Below, one piece after another: positions 42,877 to 51,726 of a DNA stretch of 64,000 nucleotides. The stretch covers positions 11,683-75,682 of the forward strand of contig JAUXWS010000046.1 of NCBI GenBank assembly GCA_030685015.1, in the 5' to 3' direction. Source of the stretch: a bacterium. GTDB lineage: Bacteria; CAIWAD01. The notes beneath the pieces are model-generated. The model ran no database searches. It had not been told where the DNA came from and saw only the letters and a list, made by a program, of their open reading frames with translations. Position 1 is the first letter of the stretch, and every line of letters starts with the position of its first letter. The translations under genes and the position numbers were made by a program.

Positions 42877-43434
42877 ATGAGCGACACGCCGCGGGCGGGA
42901 GCTTTCAGCGCCACGGGGAGCTGGGCGGGGCCGGAACTGGGCGAGGAGCTGCGCCGCCGCTTCGGGGAGTCCATCCTGGAGGAGTCCGACGCCTTGGGCG
43001 AGCGCGAGCTGGCCATCCGCCGCGAGATCCTGCCGGCCCTGGCCCGCGCCCTGCGCGATGAGCTGGGCTTCGAATACCTCATGGACCTCTGCGGCGTGGA
43101 CTATCTGGGTCGCCGCGAGCCCCGCTTCGAGGTGGTCTGCCACTTCTACAGCCTGCAGGGCAACCGGCGCCTGCGCGTCCGCATTCCCCTGGCCGGGGAT
43201 CAGCCCGAACTGCCCAGCCTGACCGGATTGTGGAAGGCCGCCGACTGGTTCGAACGGGAGGCCTGGGATCTCTACGGCATCCGCTTCGCCGGCCACCCCG
43301 ACCTGCGCCGCCTGCTGCTCTACGACCAGTTCAAGGGCCATCCCCTGCGCAAGGACTACAAGATGAAGGCCCGCCAGCCGCTGATCGGGCCGGGCAGCCC
43401 GGGCCACGGGGCCACGGAGGACGCCCATGCCTGA
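42877..43434 (+). CDS. nuoC: NADH-quinone oxidoreductase subunit C
   Basis: 185-residue peripheral-arm subunit. Signatures: YLMDLCGVDYLG, FEVVCHFYSL, VTGLWKAADWFEREAWDLYGIRF (here LTGLWKAADW...), LRRLLLYDQFKGHPLRKDY. It is encoded separately from nuoD, unlike the fused form of some gammaproteobacteria, and overlaps nuoD by 8 bases. Confidence 0.96.
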   Translation: MSDTPRAGAFSATGSWAGPELGEELRRRFGESILEESDALGERELAIRREILPALARALRDELGFEYLMDLCGVDYLGRREPRFEVVCHFYSLQGNRRLRVRIPLAGDQPELPSLTGLWKAADWFEREAWDLYGIRFAGHPDLRRLLLYDQFKGHPLRKDYKMKARQPLIGPGSPGHGATEDAHA

Positions 43435-44641
43435 GCTTCGTGGCGTGCCCGCCGCGCCGGGACCCCTGCCCGCCGAGATGACGCTCAACATGGGACCCAG
43501 CCATCCCACCACCCACGGCATCGTCCGCCTCAAGGTGCAGGTGCAGGGGGAGGAGATCGTCGACTGCGAGGTGGAGATCGGCTACCTGCACCGCGGCTTC
43601 GAGAAGATGTGCGAGAACCATCCCTGGAACCAGGCGGTGGTCTACGTGGATCGGCTCAACTACGTCTCGCCCATCATCAACGACGTGGGCTACCACATGG
43701 CCGTGGAGAAGCTGCTCGGCCTCGAGGTGCCGGAGCGCGGCCAGTGGATGCGCATGCTGACCAGCGAGCTGATGCGCGTGTGCGACCACCAGACCTGCAT
43801 CGCCGCGCATCACATGGAACTGGGGGCCTTCACCGCCTTCCTTTACCTGATGAAGGGGCGCGAGCTGATCTGGGAGGTGCTGGAGAAGATCTGCGGCGCC
43901 CGCGTCACCACCAGCTACACGCGCATCGGCGGACTGGCCTACGAGCCCTACGAGGGCATGGTCGCGGAGATCCGCGCCATCCTGCCGGACCTGCGGGACG
44001 TCAACCGCGAGATCCACAAGTTGATGACGGACAACCGCATTTTCATCGACCGGACCAAGGGCATCGGCGTGCTGGACCGCGCCGGTTGTCTGAGCTACGG
44101 CTTCACCGGGCCGGTGGCGCGCGCCGCCGGCATCGAGTACGACGTGCGTGTCCAGCACCCCTACCTGTACTACGACCGGCTGGATTTCGAGGTGCCGGTG
44201 GGCGTGAATGGCGACGTCTACGACCGCTACCTGGTCCGCATGCACGAGATGGAGCAGAGCCTGCGCATCGTCGAGCAGTGCCTCGAGCGGCTGCCCGCCA
44301 GCGGTCCCGTCAGTGTGGAGGACGGCCGTTACACGCTGCCGCCCAAGGAGAAGGTCTACACGCGCATCGAGCCGCTCATGAACCATTTCAAGCACCACAT
44401 GTGGGGCCACATGATCGCGCCGCCGCCCGGCGCCGTCTACCACGCCGTGGAGGGCGGCAACGGGGAGCTGGGCTTCTACCTCATCTCGATGGGGGAGGAG
44501 CAGCCCTGGAAGGTGCGCTGCCGGCCGCCCTGCTTCGGGCTGACCCAGGCCCTGCGGGAGATGATCATCGGGCACACCATCGCCGACGTGGTGCCCATTT
44601 TCGGCTCGATCAACATGATCGGCGGGGAACTCGATCGCTAG
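43427..44641 (+). CDS. nuoD: NADH-quinone oxidoreductase subunit D
   Basis: 404 residues, homologous to NiFe-hydrogenase large subunit; forms the quinone pocket with NuoB. Blocks: MGPSHPTTHGIVRL (the HPTTHG quinone-site motif), IGYLHRGFEK, DYLSPIINDVG-type (YVSPIINDVG), YEPYEGMV, the C-terminal FGSINMIGGELDR. Its last codons (44619-44638) are repeated 27 bases downstream. It is followed by a 158-base gap where nuoE and nuoF usually lie. Confidence 0.96.
   Translation: MPELRGVPAAPGPLPAEMTLNMGPSHPTTHGIVRLKVQVQGEEIVDCEVEIGYLHRGFEKMCENHPWNQAVVYVDRLNYVSPIINDVGYHMAVEKLLGLEVPERGQWMRMLTSELMRVCDHQTCIAAHHMELGAFTAFLYLMKGRELIWEVLEKICGARVTTSYTRIGGLAYEPYEGMVAEIRAILPDLRDVNREIHKLMTDNRIFIDRTKGIGVLDRAGCLSYGFTGPVARAAGIEYDVRVQHPYLYYDRLDFEVPVGVNGDVYDRYLVRMHEMEQSLRIVEQCLERLPASGPVSVEDGRYTLPPKEKVYTRIEPLMNHFKHHMWGHMIAPPPGAVYHAVEGGNGELGFYLISMGEEQPWKVRCRPPCFGLTQALREMIIGHTIADVVPIFGSINMIGGELDR
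44619..44638 (+). repeat. nuoD 3' end, repeat copy 1
   Basis: 20 bases covering the last codons of nuoD, repeated exactly at 44646-44665. The stop (TAG 44639-44641) follows the copy. Confidence 0.9.
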
Positions 44642-44645
44642 GATG

Positions 44646-44665
44646 TCGGCGGGGAACTCGATCGC
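44646..44665 (+). repeat. nuoD 3' end, repeat copy 2
   Basis: Exact 20-base repeat of the nuoD end, just past its stop codon; untranslated. Third example in this window of a gene's 3' end duplicated downstream of itself (see metG and ricT). Confidence 0.9.
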
Positions 44666-44799
44666 CAGGTCGGATCGGGCTTGGGCGAATGGTGGTGGCG
44701 GTGAAGGGAAGCCGGGCCTGAGCGCGGAAGGGCTTTCCGCCTGGTCGAGCGGATCATGCCGCCCGGGGCAGACACAACGCTTGCATAAGGAGTGAGCGG

Positions 44800-46419
44800 A
44801 TGCCGAGACTGATCGTCGACGGCCGTCCGGTGGAGGTGCCGACCGGCACGCGCGTGATCGAGGCCTGCAAGCAGGCCGGCGTGGTGGTGCCCCACTTCTG
44901 CTACCACCCCGGCCTCTCCGTCGCCGGCAACTGCCGCATGTGCATGGTCGAGATCGAAATGGGCGGCCGCTCGCGCGTGGCCGTCTCCTGCGTGGAACCG
45001 GCCATGGAGGGCATGGTCGTCCGCACCGAGAGCGAAGAGGTGCGCGATGCCCGCCTGGGCGTGATGGAATTTCTCCTGCTCAACCATCCCATCGATTGCC
45101 CCTACTGCGATTGCGCCGGCGAGTGCAAGCTGCAGGACTATTACATGGACTGGGGGGCGGTGGACACCGGCAGCCGCCGGCTGACCGAGGCCATCCACAA
45201 GCCCAAGCGCCAGGAGATCGGCCCTCACGTCATGCTGGACTCCGAGCGCTGCGTGCTCTGCACCCGCTGCGTGCGCTTCTGCCAGGAGGTGACCGGCACG
45301 CACGAGCTGGGCATCGAGGAGCGCGGCGCGCACAGCACCCTGCACCTGGCCGAGGGCAAACGCTTGGACAACGCCTACTCGGGCAATGTGGTGGACATCT
45401 GTCCGGTGGGCGCCCTCACCGACCGCAGCTTCCGCTTCCAGCGCCGTGTCTGGTTCATGAGGAAGGCGGACAGCATCTGTCCAGGTTGCAGCCGCGGCTG
45501 CAACATCGAGATCCAATACGATCTGAAGCGCGACTACAAGAACACGGAGAACGGGCGGCGCGTCATCCGCCTCAAGCCGCGCTACAACGAGGAGGTCAAC
45601 CAGTGGTGGCTCTGCGACCGTGGCCGCTATGGTTTCAGCGGGATCGACCAGGGCCGCCTGCGGCAACCCCTGGTCGCCCGGGGCGGGCAGGTCTCGGCCA
45701 CCGACTGGAACGACGCGCTGGGCGAGGCGGCCCGCCGACTGGACGACATGGTGCGCCGCCATCCTGAGCAGGTGGCCGTCCTCTTCAGCCCCGACATGAC
45801 CTGCGAGGCCCTGCTGGCGGCCCGCTCGCTCTTCCTGGACCAGCTCAAGGTCCCGCGGGCTGATTTCCAGCTGGCCGAGGACCCCCGCGGCGAGGAGGAC
45901 GACCTGCTCATGAAGGCCGACCTCCATCCCAACCGCCTGGGCTGCGAGCTGCTCAAGCTGAAGCGCGGCGCCTTCCCCGACGGTGGCCTGGCCGAGGAGA
46001 TCCGGGCCGACCGCGTCAAGGGCCTGGTCTGCTTCCATTGGGCTCTGCCGGCCCTGCTGGCGGATGGCCGCGAGCTGCTGTCGAAACTGCGGTTGCTGAT
46101 CGTGATCGGGACCCACGAGCAGGACTGGGGCGCCCTCGCCGCCCTGCAGTTGCCGGCGGCTGTCCATGCCGAGCAGACCGGCACCTTCGTCAACTTCCAG
46201 GGGCGGGTCCAGCGCCTGCAGGCCGCCTTCCCGCCGGCCGGCGAGGCCCGCGACGAGGTGGAGCTCCTGCTGGACCTGGGCCAGCGCCTGGGACGCAAGC
46301 CCGTCCAGGCCACCCGGGAGGCGGTCGCCCGCCGGCTGGAGACCGAGCTGCCCGGCTACGGTGCCGGGGCGCCGCCCGCCGCCAGTTCCCGCGTGTCCAA
46401 GGAAGCCGCCCCGCGCTAG
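44800..46419 (+). CDS. nuoG: NADH-quinone oxidoreductase subunit G (short form)
   Basis: 539 residues, shorter than the usual 680-900. The N-terminal [2Fe-2S] ferredoxin has Cys in CKQAGVVVPHFCYHP and CRMCMVE. The [4Fe-4S] HxxxCxxC cluster follows (NHPIDCPYCDCAGEC), then RCVLCTRCVRFC and CPVGAL. A further cluster-like block is CPGCSRGCNIE, the N7-type position. The remaining molybdopterin-like part is cut down to about 300 residues with no cofactor residues visible. AAGGAG precedes the ATG. The 158-base gap after nuoD holds only the nuoD-end repeat and no nuoE/nuoF. Confidence 0.93.
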   Translation: MPRLIVDGRPVEVPTGTRVIEACKQAGVVVPHFCYHPGLSVAGNCRMCMVEIEMGGRSRVAVSCVEPAMEGMVVRTESEEVRDARLGVMEFLLLNHPIDCPYCDCAGECKLQDYYMDWGAVDTGSRRLTEAIHKPKRQEIGPHVMLDSERCVLCTRCVRFCQEVTGTHELGIEERGAHSTLHLAEGKRLDNAYSGNVVDICPVGALTDRSFRFQRRVWFMRKADSICPGCSRGCNIEIQYDLKRDYKNTENGRRVIRLKPRYNEEVNQWWLCDRGRYGFSGIDQGRLRQPLVARGGQVSATDWNDALGEAARRLDDMVRRHPEQVAVLFSPDMTCEALLAARSLFLDQLKVPRADFQLAEDPRGEEDDLLMKADLHPNRLGCELLKLKRGAFPDGGLAEEIRADRVKGLVCFHWALPALLADGRELLSKLRLLIVIGTHEQDWGALAALQLPAAVHAEQTGTFVNFQGRVQRLQAAFPPAGEARDEVELLLDLGQRLGRKPVQATREAVARRLETELPGYGAGAPPAASSRVSKEAAPR

Positions 46420-46443
46420 GCGGCGCGCAAGTCAGGGAGTGCC

Positions 46444-47523
46444 ATGCTGATCGAGATCCTGCTGGCCCTGGCCAAAGTGGTCGTGCTGCTGCTGGTGGTC
46501 ATCATCCCGCTGGCGGCCGTGCTCACCTGGGTGGAGCGCAAGCAAAGCGCCGTCATGCAGGACCGCCTCGGCGCCAACCGCGCCGACATCCTTGGCCTGC
46601 GCCTGTGGGGCCTCTTCAACATCCTGGCCGACGGGATCAAGTCCTTCTCCAAGGAGGACTGGGTGCCCCCCTTCGCCAACCGCTTCCTCTTCAACATCGC
46701 GCCCTTCGTCGGCCTCTTCGCCGCCATGGTCACCTTCGCCGTCATTCCCTTCGGGCCGCCCGTGGTGATCGGCGGACGCGAGATCGCCCTCCAGGTGGCG
46801 GACCTCAACGTGGGCCTGCTCTACATTCTGGCCTTCGGCTCCATGGGGATCTACAGCGTGGTCCTGGCGGGCTGGGCCTCCAACAACAAGTACACCCAGC
46901 TGGGCGCCATGCGCGGCATCAGCCAGATGATCAGCTACGAGGTGGTGCTGGGCCTGGCCATCGTCGGCGTGGTGCTGGTGACGGGCAGCGTGCGCCTGCC
47001 CGTCATCGTGGCCGCCCAGGGCGAGCACTGGTTCGGTTGGATTCCCAAGTGGGGCGTGCTCACCCAGCCCCTTGCCTTCCTGCTCTTCCTGCCCGCCGCC
47101 ATCGCCGAGACGAAGCGCGTGCCCTTCGACATCCCGGAGGGCGAGAGCGAGATCATCGGTTACAACCTGGAATACTCGGGGGCCAAGTTCACCCTCTTCC
47201 TCCTGGGCGAGTTCATCGAGATCGTCGTTCTCGCGGCGCTCATCTCCACGCTCTTCTTCGGAGGCTGGCAGCTGCCCTGGCTGGCCGACACGGGCTTTGT
47301 CTTCGGCAACCTGGCCACCTTGGACCTGCCCCCCGTTCTCGTGACGATCCTCCGCGTGGCGGGCTTCCTGCTCAAGGTGGTCTTCTTCTGCTGGCTCCAG
47401 CTGCTCATCCGCTGGACCCTGCCCCGCTTCCGCTTCGACCACCTGCTGCGCCTGGGCTGGCGTGAGATGCTGCCCCTGGCGCTGCTCAACATCGTCATCA
47501 CCGCCATCGTCATGCTGAGGTAG
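46444..47523 (+). CDS. nuoH: NADH-quinone oxidoreductase subunit H
   Basis: 359-residue membrane subunit with eight to nine hydrophobic segments, forming much of the quinone chamber and contacting the peripheral arm. Blocks: VERKQSAVMQDRLGANRADI, LADGIKSFSKED, GSMGIYSVVLAGWASNNKY, FDIPEGESEIIGYNLEYSG (family PFDLPEAE), and RWTLPRFRFDHLLRLGWR. Full length. Between nuoG and nuoI. Confidence 0.96.
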   Translation: MLIEILLALAKVVVLLLVVIIPLAAVLTWVERKQSAVMQDRLGANRADILGLRLWGLFNILADGIKSFSKEDWVPPFANRFLFNIAPFVGLFAAMVTFAVIPFGPPVVIGGREIALQVADLNVGLLYILAFGSMGIYSVVLAGWASNNKYTQLGAMRGISQMISYEVVLGLAIVGVVLVTGSVRLPVIVAAQGEHWFGWIPKWGVLTQPLAFLLFLPAAIAETKRVPFDIPEGESEIIGYNLEYSGAKFTLFLLGEFIEIVVLAALISTLFFGGWQLPWLADTGFVFGNLATLDLPPVLVTILRVAGFLLKVVFFCWLQLLIRWTLPRFRFDHLLRLGWREMLPLALLNIVITAIVMLR

Positions 47524-47535
47524 AAGGGAGAATCC

Positions 47536-48225
47536 ATGGCGCGCTTCGTCCGCGTCGACCGGCAGGCGACTTTCATCACCGCGCTCTACTACCCGGCCGT
47601 GCTGGCCGGCCTGTGGGTCACCAGCCGCCACTTCTTCGTCAACATGTGGCGCCACTTCCTTTATGCGGTGGGCATCCGCTCAGGCCAACCGGGCGCCTAC
47701 ACCCTCCAGTACCCGGAGGTGATGCGCCCCCTGCCCCGCGTCCTGCGCAGCAAGCACCGCATCAAGGTGCACGAGGACGGACGGCCCAAGTGCACGGCCT
47801 GCATGCTCTGCGAGACGGCCTGCCCCGACTTCTGCATTTCGATCACGCCCATGGAGCACGACGGCAGCCCCGAGGAGAAGGCCCCGGCCGAGTTCCGCAT
47901 CGACCTGGACCGCTGCTGCTTCTGCGGCTTCTGCGTGGAGGCCTGTCCCAAGGACGCCATCTACATGGACACGCAGATCATGGAGCTGTCCAGCGACCGC
48001 CGGGAGAACTTCGTGCTGCTCCTGCCCGACCTGCTGGACCCCAAGCCCATTCCCTGCACGGGGTCCGAGTTCCAGGGCAAGGACCTGGGCCAGGTGCTGC
48101 CCCACCTGGGCTGGCGGAGGCTGGACCACGTGCGCCCCGTCCGCGTGGATCTCTCCTACCGCGAGGGGCAGCTGGCACGCCTGCAGGAAGGCAATCCGGA
48201 CGCCCACAAGGGCCAACACGCCTGA
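47536..48225 (+). CDS. nuoI: NADH-quinone oxidoreductase subunit I
   Basis: 229-residue ferredoxin-like subunit carrying clusters N6a and N6b: CTACMLCETACP and CCFCGFCVEACPKDAI, both complete CxxCxxCxxxCP sets. Somewhat longer than the usual 160-180 because of an extended C-terminal tail. It is the last nuo gene here; nuoJ-N do not follow, so the membrane arm must be encoded elsewhere if the complex is complete. Confidence 0.95.
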   Translation: MARFVRVDRQATFITALYYPAVLAGLWVTSRHFFVNMWRHFLYAVGIRSGQPGAYTLQYPEVMRPLPRVLRSKHRIKVHEDGRPKCTACMLCETACPDFCISITPMEHDGSPEEKAPAEFRIDLDRCCFCGFCVEACPKDAIYMDTQIMELSSDRRENFVLLLPDLLDPKPIPCTGSEFQGKDLGQVLPHLGWRRLDHVRPVRVDLSYREGQLARLQEGNPDAHKGQHA

Positions 48226-48243
48226 GTCCGCCCGGGAGACGCG

Positions 48244-49800
48244 ATGATCGGTCCCAGCCTGCGACGAGCGTCGCTCCTCTTCCGCCTTGCCTGTCTTCTC
48301 ATCCCGTTCCTGCTGGCGACCAGGTCCGCCGCCCTGGCGGGCGACGGCCTGCCCGCCGATCGCGAGCTGCTGGTGCGGCTGGGGGACGGCCGGGAGGCGA
48401 TCCTGCCCACCTGGCGCGCCGGCGCCGCGCGCCTCTTCTGCCTGGATGACCTGCTCCGCCTGGAAGGCAGCCTGGCCGACCTCGACGGTCCGCGGGCGAC
48501 GCTGTGGGCCCGCGGCCACGAGCTGCGCCTGGTGACGGGCATGCGCTTCGCCCGCCTGGACGGCCGTGCCCTGCCCCTGGCCGGCCCCGTGCGGCGCAGC
48601 GCGGATGGCCTGCTGGTCGACGAGCGCGTGCTGACGGCCCTGCTGGCGGTGGGCCTTCTGCGCGGGAGCTTCGACCTGGCGGCGGGCGAACTGGAGCTGG
48701 AGGTCACTGCCGCCGCCCTGGAGCGCGAGGTGGTGACGGGCGGCGAGCTGCTGCGGCTACGTCTGCCCGCCATCCCCGTCTTCGAAAGCCTGTCGCGCCC
48801 CGGCCGCCTCGAATTGCGCCTGCCCGCCCTCCCCGAGTTGGCGGCGCTGGAGGATCCCGCCCGCCTGAAGCCGGCCTCCGGCGCCCTCATCCGGACCCTG
48901 AAAGCCACGCGCACGGCCGAGGACTGGGTGCTGCGCCTCGATCTGGCGCCGGAAGCCGAGCTGCTCGATGTGGAGGAGGTGGAGTCCCTGGGCGAAATCC
49001 AGATCCTGCTGCGCCGCCGGGGTGCCACCGTGCTAGCTCCCGCCCTGGAGGAACCCGCCGCCGAGGCGGCCGCCCAGGCCCTGGCCAGCCTGCCGGTGCG
49101 CGGACTGCGCGAGGAGCTGCGCCGGGTGGTGATCGACGCCGGGCACGGCGGCCACGATCCGGGCGCCGTCTCGCGCTGGGGCCGCAGCGAGAAGGACATG
49201 ACCCTGGCCATCGCCCTCGAGCTGCGCGACCAGCTTCGTCGGGAGCTGCCCGGGCTGGAGGTGCTGCTCACCCGCGACAAGGACGAGTACCTTCCGCTGG
49301 GCGAGCGCACGCGGCGCGCCAACGAGGCCCGGGGCCAGCTCTTCCTCTCCATCCACATCAACGCGGCCAAGAACCGCCAGGCGCGCGGCCACGAGGTCTT
49401 CCTGCTGCGGCCGGGCAAGAACGAGCACGCCCGCCAGGTGGCCCTGCGCGAGAACCGCGTGCTGGAGTTCGACGGCGGCGTCGAAGGGCGGGCGCCCACC
49501 GACTGGATCCTGGCCTCCATGGCGCAGTCCGCCTGGGCCGAGGAGAGCATGGGCGTGGCTGCCCTCATCTCCCGCCGGCTGGCCGCGGTGACGGAGCCGC
49601 GCCGGCGGCCTATCCAGCAGGCGGGCTTCCAGGTCCTGGTGGGGGCCAGCATGCCTTCCGTCCTGGTGGAATGCGGCTTCATCACCAACGTGGACGACCA
49701 CCGGCTGCTGGATTCGGCCGAGGGTCGCCGCCGCATCGCCGGGGCGCTGGCCGCCGCCCTGCGCGACCTGCATGACCTCAGCCTGGCCGGCCAGCCGTGA
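48244..49800 (+). CDS. N-acetylmuramoyl-L-alanine amidase (AmiC/Amidase_3 type)
   Basis: 518 residues, exported (basic start, LFRLACLLIPFLLATRSAALA). It splits the amide bond between MurNAc and the stem peptide during septum cleavage. The N-terminal 270 residues are a beta-rich AMIN-like region. The C-terminal catalytic domain has zinc ligands H301 (DAGHGGHD), E316 (SEKD) and H371 (FLSIHINA), and catalytic E476 (LVECGFITN). Amidases of this type need LytM activators, and an EnvC-like one with a degenerate zinc site is encoded at 28-29.4 kb. It overlaps folC by 4 bases (GTGA). Confidence 0.94.
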   Translation: MIGPSLRRASLLFRLACLLIPFLLATRSAALAGDGLPADRELLVRLGDGREAILPTWRAGAARLFCLDDLLRLEGSLADLDGPRATLWARGHELRLVTGMRFARLDGRALPLAGPVRRSADGLLVDERVLTALLAVGLLRGSFDLAAGELELEVTAAALEREVVTGGELLRLRLPAIPVFESLSRPGRLELRLPALPELAALEDPARLKPASGALIRTLKATRTAEDWVLRLDLAPEAELLDVEEVESLGEIQILLRRRGATVLAPALEEPAAEAAAQALASLPVRGLREELRRVVIDAGHGGHDPGAVSRWGRSEKDMTLAIALELRDQLRRELPGLEVLLTRDKDEYLPLGERTRRANEARGQLFLSIHINAAKNRQARGHEVFLLRPGKNEHARQVALRENRVLEFDGGVEGRAPTDWILASMAQSAWAEESMGVAALISRRLAAVTEPRRRPIQQAGFQVLVGASMPSVLVECGFITNVDDHRLLDSAEGRRRIAGALAAALRDLHDLSLAGQP

Positions 49801-51086
49801 CCAGCAGCGGCTGGGACGCCATCTGGCGCGCCGTGGACGCCCGGGCGCGCTTCGGCATGAAGCCCGGACTGGAGCGGATGGCGGGTCTGCTGGAGGCCCT
49901 GGGCCACCCGGAGCGCGGATTGTCCTGCATCCAGGTGGCGGGCACCAACGGCAAGGGGAGCACGGCCTACGCCCTGGCCTCCTTGCTGCGGGCGGCCGGC
50001 CATCGCACCGGCCTCTTCGTCTCGCCACACCTGCTCCATCCATCGGAGCGGATCCGGCTGGACGGCGTCCCGCTGGACGAAAAGATCGCGCTCGATGCCT
50101 GGCACGAGCTGGAACCCCATCTGGAAGCCCTCCAGCCCACCTATTTCGAGCTGCTCACGGCGCTGGCCCTTACCTCCTTCCGGCGGGCCGGCCTCGGCTG
50201 GGCCGTCCTCGAGTGCGGCCTGGGCGGCCGCTGGGACGCCACCAGCGCCGTGACGCCCCGGCTCGCCCTCCTCACCAACGTGGGGGCGGACCATCTGGGC
50301 GTCCTGGGTCCGACCCTGGCCGATGTGGCGCGCGACAAGGCCCACGTGGCCCCGCCGGGCGGCATCCTGCTCTGCGCCGAGACCGACCCCGCCCTGCGTG
50401 AGGTGGTCAGGCGGACGGTGGAGGCGCGCGGCGCCCGCCTGGTGCTTCATGACCCGTCGATGGGGACCTGTCCACCCGCCCCGCGGGAGAAGCTCCGCCT
50501 GGTGGATCCCCGCGGTGGAGCCTGGCTGGAGCCGCCCGTGGACACGGCGGGCTGGCGCTCCGCGGCCGGACTGGCCCTGGCGGCCTTCCGGCTGCTGTCG
50601 GCGGGAGAAGCGGGCGCCGGCTGTCGGCTCGCGGAGGACGAGTGGCGGGGCCGCTTCCAGGTGGTCAGCCGCGACCCCCCGCGTGTCCTGGACGTGGCGC
50701 ACAATCCGCCCGCCCTGGCCCATCTTGCCGCCGAGCTGGCGCGCCACTGGCCGGACCGGCGCTTCAACGCCCTGCTGGCCGGCATGCGCGACAAGGACCT
50801 GGCCGGCAACCTGGCCGCCCTGCGCCCCGTGCTGGCGGAGGTCCGCATCCTGCTGGTGGACGGGCACCCGCGCGCCGCCGATCGTCCCGAGTGGGAGGAG
50901 GCCGCCCGCCGCGCGGGAGTCACCGCCACCTTCTGCCGGCGGGCCCAGCTGGACCTGCTGCGGAACGGGATTGAGAGCGGCCGGCCGACGGACGATCCCT
51001 GGATGCGGGAGGCGCTGCTGGTGGGCGGTTCCTTCCTCTCGGTGGCCGCCTGGTTGGGGGGGACTGAGCTACCCCCCGGTCTTTGA
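49797..51086 (+). CDS. folC: Folylpolyglutamate/dihydrofolate synthase
   Basis: Adds glutamates to folates (and may form dihydrofolate from dihydropteroate). 429 residues, Mur-ligase fold. Motifs: IQVAGTNGKGSTAYAL (P-loop), FVSPHLLHPSERIRLDG, LECGLGGRWDATSAV, NVGADHLGVLG, and DVAHNPPALAHL. All core residues are there. GTG start overlaps the amidase stop; mntP begins 2 bases after its stop, so the three are one transcript. Confidence 0.94.
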   Translation: MTSSGWDAIWRAVDARARFGMKPGLERMAGLLEALGHPERGLSCIQVAGTNGKGSTAYALASLLRAAGHRTGLFVSPHLLHPSERIRLDGVPLDEKIALDAWHELEPHLEALQPTYFELLTALALTSFRRAGLGWAVLECGLGGRWDATSAVTPRLALLTNVGADHLGVLGPTLADVARDKAHVAPPGGILLCAETDPALREVVRRTVEARGARLVLHDPSMGTCPPAPREKLRLVDPRGGAWLEPPVDTAGWRSAAGLALAAFRLLSAGEAGAGCRLAEDEWRGRFQVVSRDPPRVLDVAHNPPALAHLAAELARHWPDRRFNALLAGMRDKDLAGNLAALRPVLAEVRILLVDGHPRAADRPEWEEAARRAGVTATFCRRAQLDLLRNGIESGRPTDDPWMREALLVGGSFLSVAAWLGGTELPPGL

Positions 51087-51088
51087 TC

Positions 51089-51655
51089 ATGGGTGCCAAT
51101 CTGGACCTCATCCAGACGATCCTCCTGGCCCTGGCCCTGGCCATGGACGCCTTCGCCGTCTCCCTGGCCTGCTCCGCCGTCCTGCCCGCCGGCCGCCGGC
51201 CGGCCTTTCGCCTCGCTTTCCATTTCGGCCTCTTCCAGGCCCTGATGCCCGTGCTGGGCTGGCTGGCTGGCCTCAGCCTGGCCGGGCTGCTGTACGCCGT
51301 CGACCACTGGCTGGCCTTCGGCCTGCTTGCCTGGATTGGCTTGCGCATGTTGCGTGCCCGTGAAAAGGAGGTGGACGAGGATCGCCCCGATCCCACGCGG
51401 GGCTGGACCTTGCTGGCCCTGTCGGTGGCGGTCAGCCTGGACGCCCTGGCCGTGGGCCTGAGCCTGGCCTTCCTGGGCGTGGAGATCTGGCAACCCGTCC
51501 TCGTCATCGGCGTGGTGACAGGCCTGCTCTCCTGGGCAGGCGTGCGACTGGGGAGGCGGTTGGGGTCCGCCTGGGGCCCGCGCATGGAGCGGGCGGGCGG
51601 CATCATCCTCATCCTCATCGGTCTGCGCATCCTGGCCACCCACCTGCGGTGGTGA
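51089..51655 (+). CDS. mntP: Putative manganese efflux pump MntP
   Basis: 188-residue inner-membrane protein with six hydrophobic segments. The two internal repeats each carry the family Asp: LAMDAFAVSLACS and VSLDALAVGLSLAF. These acidic residues are important for manganese export in E. coli MntP. ATG 51089 is preferred; TTG 51083 adds two residues. In E. coli an mntP riboswitch precedes the gene, but here there is no leader, because folC ends two bases earlier. Confidence 0.9.
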   Translation: MGANLDLIQTILLALALAMDAFAVSLACSAVLPAGRRPAFRLAFHFGLFQALMPVLGWLAGLSLAGLLYAVDHWLAFGLLAWIGLRMLRAREKEVDEDRPDPTRGWTLLALSVAVSLDALAVGLSLAFLGVEIWQPVLVIGVVTGLLSWAGVRLGRRLGSAWGPRMERAGGIILILIGLRILATHLRW

Positions 51656-51715
51656 AAGGAGGCGGCGAAGCCCTGGTTCCGCGGCCGGGTGGCCCATGGG
51701 ACTCCCGATCCTTGC

Positions 51716-51721
51716 TACCTT
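51716..51721 (+). promoter_or_regulatory. TACCTT -10-like element five bases before the pyrF ATG
   Basis: GCTACCTTGATCC then ATG. It mirrors the dus arrangement (TACCTT, five bases, ATG), and no Shine-Dalgarno precedes pyrF, so a leaderless transcript is possible. Confidence 0.4.
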
Positions 51722-51726
51722 GATCC

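Noticed and set aside
51040-51100. A manganese riboswitch ahead of mntP
   Set aside because: There is no leader: folC ends two bases before the mntP start.
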